The notes under the pieces are model-generated. The model was not told the origin of the DNA and did not search any database. It saw nothing but the letters and a program-made list of their open reading frames with translations. Below, piece after piece: positions 1-4,599 of a stretch of DNA of 5,893 nt (position 1 is the first letter of the stretch; the number at the start of each line of letters is the position of its first letter). Source of the stretch: Nitrospirae bacterium CG2_30_53_67. Its GTDB lineage: Bacteria; CG2-30-53-67. Both the position numbers and the translations under genes were made by a program. Location: positions 1 to 5,893 of the forward strand of contig MNYV01000183.1 in assembly GCA_001873285.1 (NCBI GenBank), in the 5' to 3' direction.

Positions 1-2
1 CG

Positions 3-230
3 GTCGGCATGAAAGGCATACGGCCGGCTGTTATCTCGGAAGAACTTGCTGCAGAGCTTGATGACTTTCTTTCCTTCAGACATGTGTTCAGGAATATTTA
101 CGGCTTTGAGCTGAAGGGAGAGCGGGTCATATATCTTTCCAAAAAATTTGATACGGTTGCTGAATGGTTTATCAGAGAGATTAAAACATTCCTGATATTT
201 CTGGGAACGGAATTAAAGAGCGGGTTATGA
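3..230 (+). CDS. HepT-like HEPN ribonuclease toxin, C-terminal part (5' end cut by window edge)
   Basis: The reading frame is open to the left edge, so this is the C-terminal end of a longer protein; family members are roughly 150 residues. Counting from the internal Met at base 9, the stretch RPAVISEELAAELDDFLSFR followed by HVFRNIYGFEL is, from memory, typical of the HepT-like HEPN family, small helical proteins acting as RNA-cleaving toxins and paired with a minimal nucleotidyltransferase (MNT) antitoxin. The HEPN active site is an R-x4-6-H motif. Here the expected segment reads R24-H25-V-F-R28-N29-I-Y31, with Asn where I would expect the second His. No nucleotidyltransferase lies downstream, so any antitoxin would be to the left, outside the window. 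The Met at base 9 is unlikely to be the true start, because homology appears to continue upstream of it. The family call is fairly sure; toxicity is inference. Confidence 0.72.
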   Translation, partial: VGMKGIRPAVISEELAAELDDFLSFRHVFRNIYGFELKGERVIYLSKKFDTVAEWFIREIKTFLIFLGTELKSGL

Positions 231-248
231 GCGGGGGCAATCAAAGCT

Positions 249-402
249 GACATTTCAAGTCATCTGAAAATCAATAAGGACGAGATTTTTTTTATGTAGG
301 AGGGGTCTCGGATACCAATGTTATTGAGGACGGCCTTCACGGAATTTTGCCAGTTCAAGACATAACCACATTATATACTTATTTAATATTCGTCTCTCCT
401 TA
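249..402 (+). pseudogene. Possible frameshifted gene remnant of unknown function
   Basis: Bases 249-293 read in one frame as DISSHLKINKDEIFF and then hit a stop. If one base is missing from the run of eight T at 286-293, the reading continues in the +2 frame from 293 as YVGGVSDTNVIEDGLHG, then ILPVQDITTLYTYLIF, and stops at 400-402. The joined reading looks protein-like in composition on both sides of the T run, with no start codon or ribosome site of its own nearby. This suggests an old decayed fragment. I do not recognise the family. The last codons run into the repeat at 397-430, so the repeat may have interrupted the gene. It could also be chance. Confidence 0.3.
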
Positions 403-430
403 CTAAAGAGGGGAAATTGAAATTCCTCCC
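397..430. repeat. Interspersed repeat, copy 1
   Basis: This 34-base segment (TCCTTACTAAAG through AATTCCTCCC) matches 1261-1294 at 28 of 34 positions without gaps. The core pattern, CTTAC, then a purine-rich AAAG-GGGAAA block, then TGAAA and CCTCCC, resembles intergenic repeats I recall from genomes of anaerobic Gram-negative lineages. It does not code for a recognisable product. The two copies flank the Phd/RelE pair in the same orientation. Confidence 0.6.
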
Positions 431-502
431 TTTTCTTCATGAAAATATTTTACTTGCCGGATATGCACACGAAAAGAAAATAATTTGGGGAAATATTGGG
501 TA

Positions 503-531
503 TTGACAAAATGGACAAATAAATGTACATT
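503..531 (+). promoter_or_regulatory. Sigma-70 type promoter with TGTACA operator core for the Phd/RelE operon
   Basis: A perfect -35 box TTGACA (503-508) is followed after 17 bases by a -10 box TACATT (526-531, 4 of 6 matches). The -10 sits inside a perfect 10-base palindrome AATGTACATT (522-531) whose centre is TGTACA (524-529). A near copy TGGACA lies at 512-517, exactly 12 bases upstream. TGTACA cores are, as I recall, the recognised hexamers of the E. coli yefM-yoeB operator, so the placement fits autorepression by the Phd/YefM protein encoded just downstream. Transcription would begin near 538. Confidence 0.7.
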
Positions 532-577
532 AAGATGCATATAAGACAGGTCGATGACTCGTAGAGAGGAGTACATT

Positions 578-859
578 GTGACGAAGACATTACCCATTAC
601 CAAGGCCCGTTACAAACTCAAAGATCTTAGTAAGGAGTTTGCAAGGGAGAAAGAACCCGAGGCAGTTGCTGTCACAAGGCGAGGAGAGCCGATACTTGCA
701 GTCATGCCATGGGATCTTTATGAGTCGTTAATAGAAACTCTGGAAATCATGGGTGATAAAGATCTAATGGAAGGTCTGCAACAAAGCATCCGGGAAATAA
801 AGGAAGGGAAAACAATCCCATGGGAGGAGGCGAAAAATGATCTTGGGTTAGAAGGATGA
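578..859 (+). CDS. Phd/YefM family antitoxin of a type II toxin-antitoxin pair
   Basis: This 93-residue protein neutralises the toxin encoded immediately downstream and probably represses the shared promoter. The N-terminal part, ITKARYKLKDLSKEF (residues 7-21), AVAVTRRGEPILAVMPWDLY (29-48), is the Phd/YefM DNA-binding and dimerisation fold with its usual RRGEP-ILAV strand. The C-terminal part (about 50-93) is the acidic and basic tail that wraps the toxin. I chose the GTG at 578 because AGAGAGGAG at 563-571 gives a strong ribosome site six bases upstream and the protein then begins MTKTLPITKA, as family members do. An in-frame ATG at 554 (101 residues) has a weaker site and is the alternative. 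The stop overlaps the toxin start as ATGA (856-859), so the two are translationally coupled. Confidence 0.88.
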   Translation: MTKTLPITKARYKLKDLSKEFAREKEPEAVAVTRRGEPILAVMPWDLYESLIETLEIMGDKDLMEGLQQSIREIKEGKTIPWEEAKNDLGLEG

Positions 860-1170
860 GTTACAAAATAGTTCTCACCGAGAAGGCAAAAAAAATGCTT
901 GCAGCTATTTCTGATCGCCGTGTAAGAGAGAAGATTGCCTATCGAATAGATGGTCTATCGCAAGATCCCGACAAACAAGGCAAAGCTTTGACCGGTGACC
1001 TCGCAGGATATCGAAGCATAAGGGCGGTTGGACAACGTTATCGTATTCTCTACCGTGTGGAAAGGAAGGAAGTGGTTGTTATAATAGTAGCGGTTGGCAT
1101 TCGAAAACAAGGAAGCCGTTCCGATTTATATCATCTGGCCAAGAAACTTCTTCGTTTAAAATTACTATAA
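856..1170 (+). CDS. RelE/ParE family toxin
   Basis: This 104-residue basic protein is the toxin partner of the upstream Phd/YefM antitoxin. RelE members cut mRNA in the ribosomal A site; ParE members poison gyrase. The sequence shows the RelE/ParE fold: an N-terminal strand YKIVLTEKAKKML (3-15), a helical hairpin (19-35), the LTGDLAGYRSIRAV strand region (45-58), RYRILYRVE (61-69), and the final strand VVVIIVAVGIRKQG (73-86) followed by Y92. Arg61/Arg63, Arg83 and Tyr92 sit where E. coli RelE has catalytic or RNA-contacting residues (R61, R81, Y87), which favours an mRNA interferase over ParE. The usual His in the VGHR motif is Ile here. The start ATG overlaps the antitoxin stop by four bases. 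Length and gene order are those of an intact module. Confidence 0.87.
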   Translation: MSYKIVLTEKAKKMLAAISDRRVREKIAYRIDGLSQDPDKQGKALTGDLAGYRSIRAVGQRYRILYRVERKEVVVIIVAVGIRKQGSRSDLYHLAKKLLRLKLL

Positions 1171-1185
1171 TCTATATTCGCCTCA

Positions 1186-1272
1186 CCTTTGTAAGCCGAT
1201 GGCTCGTTGATGGGAGGATAGGCGGGGTAGAGCCAAGGTGAATCTACCTCTCCATTCCCCTTCTTACAAAGG
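1186..1272. repeat. Inverted repeat with 10-base perfect arms
   Basis: CCTTTGTAAG at 1186-1195 is the exact reverse complement of CTTACAAAGG at 1263-1272, with a 67-base interior. The right arm overlaps interspersed repeat copy 2. The left arm begins 15 bases after the toxin stop codon. The structure could be a degenerate mobile intergenic element; no reading frame lies inside and no long T run follows, so a classic terminator is unlikely. Confidence 0.5.
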
Positions 1273-1294
1273 ATGGGAAAATGAAATGCCTCCC
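1261..1294. repeat. Interspersed repeat, copy 2
   Basis: This 34-base segment matches 397-430 at 28 of 34 positions in the same orientation. It begins just before the right arm of the 1186-1272 inverted repeat and ends in CCTCCC, directly followed by a second type of repeat at 1303-1322. The spacer 1171-1422 is therefore built largely of repeat material. Confidence 0.6.
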
Positions 1295-1302
1295 GGCGCC
1301 TG

Positions 1303-1322
1303 CCCTGAGCGCAGTCGAAGGG
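1303..1322. repeat. Short dispersed repeat of the CCCTGAGC...GTCGAAGGG type
   Basis: The motif CCCTGAGC, four bases, GTCGAAGGG is a short imperfect dyad. I recall it in very many copies in the intergenic DNA of diverse environmental bacteria. Its reverse complement encodes the peptide PFDCAQG, a recurrent artefact in predicted small proteins, and that explains the minus-strand open frame at 1131-1364. Only one copy is in this window, so the repeat status rests on recollection. Confidence 0.5.
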
Positions 1323-1367
1323 GCCTCCCAGTGCTGAATTATTGAAAATGCATAGCGAACGCATTCA

Positions 1368-1384
1368 CCGCCCCTTGGGGGCGG
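1368..1384 (-). terminator. GC-rich hairpin downstream of vapC, possible terminator
   Basis: CCGCCCC (1368-1374) and GGGGCGG (1378-1384) pair over a three-base loop. The hairpin lies 39 bases past the vapC stop on the minus strand. A second weak dyad, AATGC/GCATT (1347-1351 and 1361-1365), follows and is succeeded on the minus strand by TTTT. There is no good T run directly after the GC hairpin, so intrinsic termination is only plausible. Confidence 0.35.
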
Positions 1385-1422
1385 GATTAGTCTTAAACAG
1401 GGCAAATGGGTTCCGGGCTCGT

Positions 1423-1818
1423 CTATTGGAACAGCTTGAGCGGATAGTGCTCGGCGATTCTTTCGAAGTGGCGATCCAGGGAATAAAGAGACATGCGATG
1501 CTCAAGTGCTGTTTGAGCAATAATCAAGTCTACGGCGCCGATGTGAATACCTTGTTTGGATAGATTGTGGCCCATGCTTCCTGCCTTGTTGTAGACCTCT
1601 TCATCGGTCTTGATATAATCGACGGCCTCCAGAAACTTCATGAGAAATCTAAGCTCCCTTTCGCCCTTGGCTCCTCTGTAGAGCTCGGTCACAACAATCC
1701 CTGACACAGCGGCGCTGTTGCGAACGAGCAATGGCTTCAGGGAAGCCGACACCGGGTCATTTCCCCCTCGGAAAAATTCAATCCACACGGGGGTGTCAAC
1801 CAGGACCTTATCTTTCAT
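1423..1818 (-). CDS. vapC: VapC family PIN-domain ribonuclease toxin
   Basis: This 131-residue single-domain PIN protein is a magnesium-dependent endoribonuclease; VapC toxins cut tRNA or rRNA and are held inactive by VapB. All four acidic active-site positions are visible: Asp8 in LVDTPVWIEFFRG, Glu45 in VVTELYRGA, Asp97 in GAVDLIIAQTA, and Asp115 in YSLDRHFERIA. The protein has normal family length and no break, so it should be catalytically competent. Its start overlaps the end of vapB by 11 bases (1808-1818), the usual coupled arrangement with the antitoxin first. A GGGAG ribosome site lies inside the end of vapB. Its target RNA cannot be told from sequence. Confidence 0.92.
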   Translation of the reverse strand: MKDKVLVDTPVWIEFFRGGNDPVSASLKPLLVRNSAAVSGIVVTELYRGAKGERELRFLMKFLEAVDYIKTDEEVYNKAGSMGHNLSKQGIHIGAVDLIIAQTALEHRMSLYSLDRHFERIAEHYPLKLFQ

Positions 1819-2002
1819 GTCTTAACTTCTCCCAGTCGGCCATGAACTCGAGCTTTCCCTGCATGGCAATTGCTTCTTCAATGGTTTTCCTGCGGATGAA
1901 CTCCTGCAATGCCATGATGACCGCCCGTCTCTTTGTATTGCTTTTTGAGAGCTTCATTGCCTCACGTATAAGGTCATTTGGGATGTCTAATGTTGTTTTC
2001 AT
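1808..2002 (-). CDS. vapB: VapB family ribbon-helix-helix antitoxin
   Basis: This 64-residue protein begins MKTTLDIPNDLIREAMKLSK, a ribbon-helix-helix DNA-binding domain (residues 2-40: strand TTLDI, helix NDLIREAMKLS, turn KSNTKR, helix RAVIMALQEFIRRK). The C-terminal tail (41-64), with MADWEKLR, is the part expected to bind the VapC active-site groove. It should bind the AT-rich palindrome just upstream and repress its own operon together with VapC. The ribosome site AGAGGAG (complement at 2010-2016) sits seven bases before the ATG. The length is normal for the VapB type that pairs with small PIN toxins. Confidence 0.9.
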   Translation of the reverse strand: MKTTLDIPNDLIREAMKLSKSNTKRRAVIMALQEFIRRKTIEEAIAMQGKLEFMADWEKLRHER

Positions 2003-2023
2003 TTTATATCTCCTCTGACCAAG

Positions 2024-2062
2024 TATATATATCTAATATATATATTTTATTACATATGTCAA
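2024..2062 (-). promoter_or_regulatory. vapBC promoter with overlapping AT-rich palindromic operator
   Basis: Read on the minus strand, a perfect -35 TTGACA (complement of 2057-2062) is followed after 16 bases by -10 TATATT (complement of 2035-2040). The -10 is covered by an inverted repeat with nine-base arms, TATATATAT (2024-2032) and ATATATATA (2036-2044), around CTA. A ribbon-helix-helix antitoxin such as VapB typically binds a dyad in this position, so the site is probably the autoregulatory operator. Part of the symmetry comes from simple TA alternation. Confidence 0.65.
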
Positions 2063-2170
2063 GTCTATTTTCCAAATCGGATTCATAAGAAATATCATTT
2101 CGAAAGCATCGCTCACCTCTATCTTTCGGTTACGCATCCCCCGTCACAAGACCGCTCTCATATATTTGCA

Positions 2171-2362
2171 TCAGAAATAACGCCGGCCGAGGTAGATGAC
2201 GATCAATCCGGCTGCCATGACGGTGATGCCGAAGGTGCGGATCACGCCGCTCGGTATGGATGGAAGGCGTTTTGCCAGTTCTCTTATCTGATTTGGAAAA
2301 GCGAAGTATAAGATTCCCTCGAAGACCATGGCAAGCCCGAGAGCGGAGATGAAGAGTTTCAA
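2171..2362 (-). CDS. DUF2065 family small inner-membrane protein
   Basis: This is a small hydrophobic protein of unknown biochemical role, of the DUF2065 family (E. coli YjeT type, about 60 residues). With the start chosen here it has 63 residues: a first membrane segment FISALGLAMVFEGILYFAF (3-21), a short polar link NQIRELAKRLPSIPSGVIR with the family's amphipathic shape, and a second segment TFGITVMAAGLIVIYLG (43-59) ending in RRYF. I chose the TTG at 2360-2362 because AGGGAG lies five bases upstream and the length then matches the family. An earlier TTG at 2381-2383 overlaps the upstream stop as TTGA and would give 70 residues. There is no ATG near the beginning. It is translationally coupled to the membrane-anchored protein upstream. 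Confidence 0.8.
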   Translation of the reverse strand: MKLFISALGLAMVFEGILYFAFPNQIRELAKRLPSIPSGVIRTFGITVMAAGLIVIYLGRRYF

Positions 2363-2379
2363 GGCGTCTCCCTGGGGGA

Positions 2380-3003
2380 TCAATCTGCATAAACGGTCAC
2401 GATGAGTGAACCGCCGATGATATGAACCTCCTTGATGGTGCGGATCTGTTTTTCAAAGGGATTGATATCCAGGTCGTTCAGAATTTCAGGCATGAATTGC
2501 GGAGGGATTCGAAGGTCTCCAAGGAAAATCTCTTCAGGCTCGAAAACGATCTGGTTGGATCGAACGGCGGGTTTGGTTACGATCCGGAAGGCGATCTTGG
2601 CATTGCGAAGTTGCTTTGAGATAAAGTTCTCTTCCATGCCGCTTAAGGTTTTGCTGATGAACGGATTAAAAAGACCGGAAAAGATGGTCCGATCCTTGTC
2701 CAATTGCACATAGACCTTGAATACCCGGTCATTCTCCAGTTTTTGCTGAACCCATGAGTTGATTTCCATCCCCGTGAATGAGATGTCTTTGGTTTTTTTG
2801 AAATTGAAGGCCAGGGTTTCGTCAATGAGCATCTTGGTGATCTTTGCCTGGCAGCTTTCAGCGGCTTCAGTAGAGATGTCCGTGGCCGCAATCTTTACAG
2901 GTGAAAAAACCTTCATGGAAATATAAAGGATCCCCGAGACGATGCAGAGGAGTATAAGCAAAAAAATAATGAAAAGGGGCGATTTCTTCTTTTTAGCAGG
3001 CAT
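2380..3003 (-). CDS. Single-pass membrane-anchored protein of unknown function
   Basis: I do not recognise this 207-residue protein with confidence. It starts MPAKKKKSPL, a short basic cytoplasmic tail, followed by one uncleaved membrane anchor (about 9-30, LFIIFLLILLCIVSGILYIS). The rest (31-207), outside the cytoplasm by the positive-inside rule, alternates strands and helices: FTGMEINSWVQQKLEND (76-92), FKVYVQLDKDRTIFSGLFNPF (95-115), and a C-terminal FLGDLRIPPQFMPEIL, NPFEKQIRTIKEVHIIGG, SLIVTVYAD. The pattern of a strand-rich domain that ends in a proline-rich helix and a final GGSLIVTV strand recalls extracytoplasmic lipid-binding-like proteins such as the DUF2140 or DUF2993 groups, but that is shape only. 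Cys20 and Cys51 show no lipobox. GAAGAGAG precedes the ATG by seven to eight bases. The DUF2065 gene follows with overlap or near overlap, so both probably act at the inner membrane. Confidence 0.75.
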   Translation of the reverse strand: MPAKKKKSPLFIIFLLILLCIVSGILYISMKVFSPVKIAATDISTEAAESCQAKITKMLIDETLAFNFKKTKDISFTGMEINSWVQQKLENDRVFKVYVQLDKDRTIFSGLFNPFISKTLSGMEENFISKQLRNAKIAFRIVTKPAVRSNQIVFEPEEIFLGDLRIPPQFMPEILNDLDINPFEKQIRTIKEVHIIGGSLIVTVYAD

Positions 3004-3276
3004 TGCTTATCTCTCTTCCAAAATGTGAAGCGGACCTTTTAGAAAACAAAAGGATAAAATGACATCGCCACGACAATCCTTTTATTTTATTACTTAATCT
3101 TTTCCATAAGTTACTATACCTTATCGGCATAAGTCAACGTATTTCTATCATCGGATGATTTTTGTATTTTATTGGATCGGATTTCCATGTATGATCATGG
3201 CTGTCTCCGGGCATTCGACAGAGAGGGTATTTTCGATATGGAAAGGGGTTTTTCTTTATATTAGAGGAGAGAAGGG
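3004..3276. promoter_or_regulatory. Divergent intergenic region with several palindromes
   Basis: This spacer must hold the promoters for both the membrane protein operon (leftward) and the DUF366-queE operon (rightward). I see no convincing -35/-10 pair in either direction. It holds AAAAGGAT/ATCCTTTT arms (3048-3055 and 3076-3083), a 13-base palindrome ATCATC-G-GATGAT (3147-3159) followed by TTTTTGTATTTT, and CCATG/CATGG (3185-3189 and 3196-3200). None matches a regulator site I know. I looked for a preQ1 riboswitch ahead of the DUF366-queE operon and did not find its conserved core. Confidence 0.4.
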
Positions 3277-3834
3277 ATGATCTGCAGGCTGATTGAACAG
3301 GAGATTCCTTATACGGGGAGGGAGCTTGCCTCCCATTGGGCGTTCAGGTCTTTTGGCCTTTTAGGGGACAGCATGGTGGCCTTTGCAGGCCCTTGTGACG
3401 TCGGTACCGACCGGATGGCGGATCTCGTGGATGTCAAAGCAGATGCGCCGATATGGAGCGAACGGATGCTGCACTTTATCGTGGAGCATTTCGGGTGCGG
3501 GCTCGAGACGGCGATCCTCCGGCAGAGGCTCCTGATCTGTATCATTCAGGAGATCCTCAACGGCGGATTCAAGGCGCAGATCATCCGGCGCAAGGGGGAT
3601 GACCTGTACGAAGGGGATGCAAAGCTTTCGGTTTCCATTGCCGTGCAAAGCCCGGTTTCCTGCATGATTCACGTGGGTCTCAACATCGAAAGCCGGGGGA
3701 CCCCTGTAAAGACCATGGGTCTGAACGATCTTGGCGTGGAGCCGAGGGCCCTGGCCAAGGACGTGATGGCCGGGTATCTCGATGAGTTAGAAGGGATGAC
3801 GGAGGCGCGCTGCAAGGTGCGTGGAGTACCCTGA
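3277..3834 (+). CDS. DUF366 family protein, probably linked to 7-deazaguanine metabolism
   Basis: This 185-residue soluble protein matches my recollection of the DUF366 family, found in archaea and scattered bacteria, with no established reaction that I know of. Conserved-looking blocks are FAGPCDVGTDRMADLVDVKA (36-55), SERMLHFIVEHF (61-72), QRLLICIIQEIL (83-94), RRKGDDLYEGDAKLSVSIA (104-122) and SPVSCMIHVGLNIESRGTPV (125-144). The R-x-x-G-D-D-L...K-L-S-x-S-x-A pattern resembles by eye the substrate-gripping strand of biotin and lipoate ligases, so an adenylate- or ligand-binding fold is possible. The ribosome site AGAGGAG (3263-3269) lies seven bases before the ATG. Its stop overlaps the queE start by one base (TGATG), so the two are translationally coupled and DUF366 plausibly handles a substrate, product or partner of QueE. 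That role is inference from context. Confidence 0.8.
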   Translation: MICRLIEQEIPYTGRELASHWAFRSFGLLGDSMVAFAGPCDVGTDRMADLVDVKADAPIWSERMLHFIVEHFGCGLETAILRQRLLICIIQEILNGGFKAQIIRRKGDDLYEGDAKLSVSIAVQSPVSCMIHVGLNIESRGTPVKTMGLNDLGVEPRALAKDVMAGYLDELEGMTEARCKVRGVP

Positions 3835-4580
3835 TGGATGCTGCGGCTGAGATCATGGAGATATTCTCCTCGATTCAGGGTGAGGGACCGCTGGTGGGGG
3901 AGCGCCAGCTCTTTGTCCGGTTCTACGGCTGTAACCGTGCCTGTCAATACTGTGATACGGAGGCGTCCAAAGGTCCGGTCAGAGACTGCCTGATTGAAAA
4001 AACGCCGGGGCGCAGGGATTTTACCGCACGCCCCAACCCCCTGAGTGCGGAAGAACTCATCCGGATCATCCGGGACGCCGTGAGACACCGACACCTGCAT
4101 CAGTCTCTGGTATTGACCGGCGGGGAACCCCTGCTCCATGCCGGATTTCTGTCCGCTCTGCTTCCGGCCGTAATCCGTGAGATCCCGGTTCTCCTGGAGA
4201 CCAACGGTCTTTTGTATCATGAACTCGGAGAGATCCTGCCGTGGGTGGAGACCATCTCCATGGATGTCAAGCTCGCCTCGGCCACGGGCGAGGCCGAGGA
4301 CTGGGAATCACACCGGCTCTTTCTGGACTTGGCGAAGACCAGGAAACTCTATATCAAGGCGGTGCTGACACCCCGTGTGACCGATGAGGAGATCCGTCTT
4401 CTATCCGATCTGATCGAGAAGGCCGATCCCGGGATCCCCCTGATCCTTCAGCCGGTGCACGGCGCCGAGGCTGATCCGGAATGGACCCGCCGCCTGCTCG
4501 ACATTCAAGGCGCGTGCAAGGAGCGCCTCCGGAGCGTCCGTATCATCCCTCAGATTCATCAGGCGCTGAATATGCTTTGA
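3834..4580 (+). CDS. queE: 7-carboxy-7-deazaguanine synthase QueE (radical SAM)
   Basis: QueE converts 6-carboxy-5,6,7,8-tetrahydropterin to 7-carboxy-7-deazaguanine, the ring-contraction step toward preQ0 and queuosine, using S-adenosylmethionine, a 4Fe-4S cluster and magnesium in the cytoplasm. The 248-residue protein opens with the family signature IMEIFSSIQGEGPLVGERQLFVRFYGC (7-33). The cluster-binding cysteines are Cys33, Cys37 and Cys40 in CNRACQYCDT (C-x3-C-x2-C). SAM-binding follows in LVLTGGEPLL (92-101) and LETNG (121-125), then SMDVKL (142-147), LILQPV (203-208) and the C-terminal RIIPQIHQAL (236-245). It is somewhat longer than the E. coli enzyme, with about 50 residues between the cluster loop and TGGEP. 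GGAG at 3823-3826 supports the ATG at 3834; an in-frame ATG seven codons later is an alternative. Other pathway genes (queC, queD, folE) are not in the window. Confidence 0.93.
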   Translation: MDAAAEIMEIFSSIQGEGPLVGERQLFVRFYGCNRACQYCDTEASKGPVRDCLIEKTPGRRDFTARPNPLSAEELIRIIRDAVRHRHLHQSLVLTGGEPLLHAGFLSALLPAVIREIPVLLETNGLLYHELGEILPWVETISMDVKLASATGEAEDWESHRLFLDLAKTRKLYIKAVLTPRVTDEEIRLLSDLIEKADPGIPLILQPVHGAEADPEWTRRLLDIQGACKERLRSVRIIPQIHQALNML

Positions 4581-4599
4581 TCAACGGAAAGGAAAACGG

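Larger units (their letters stand above)
231..502. other. Gene-poor spacer between the HepT-like gene and the Phd/RelE pair
   Basis: No intact gene is supported in this stretch. It holds the possible frameshifted remnant (249-402), one copy of an interspersed repeat (397-430), and AT-rich sequence leading into the antitoxin promoter. A minus-strand open frame at 403-603 covers the repeat, the promoter and the start of the antitoxin gene and shows no family resemblance, so it is not called. Confidence 0.6.

Noticed and set aside
403-603. Minus-strand open frame of 66 codons
   Set aside because: It runs through the repeat, the antitoxin promoter and the antitoxin start, with no family resemblance.
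1131-1364. Minus-strand open frame of 77 codons containing PFDCAQG
   Set aside because: It covers the repeat-rich spacer. The PFDCAQG peptide is the translated complement of the CCCTGAGC...GTCGAAGGG repeat, not a gene.
1186-1394. CRISPR-like array from several repeats close together
   Set aside because: The repeats are of different families, unevenly spaced, and there are no repeat-spacer units or cas genes.
1342-1563. Plus-strand open frame of 73 codons
   Set aside because: It is mostly antisense to the end of vapC, whose PIN active-site residues are clear.
2130-2390. Minus-strand ATG-initiated frame of 86 codons over DUF2065
   Set aside because: Its product is Arg/His-rich with no hydrophobic segments, while the alternative frame gives a proper DUF2065 protein from TTG.
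3147-3170. Terminator from ATCATC-G-GATGAT followed by a T run
   Set aside because: It lies in a divergent spacer with no upstream plus-strand gene to terminate, and the stem is short and AT-rich.
3200-3276. preQ1 riboswitch in the DUF366-queE leader
   Set aside because: The expected C-rich loop and A-rich tail pairing of preQ1 aptamers is not visible. The leader near the ribosome site is a purine run with no matching stem.
3669-4220. Minus-strand open frame of 183 codons
   Set aside because: It is antisense to the DUF366-queE junction and both sense products are recognisable. It is a shadow of GC-rich coding sequence.
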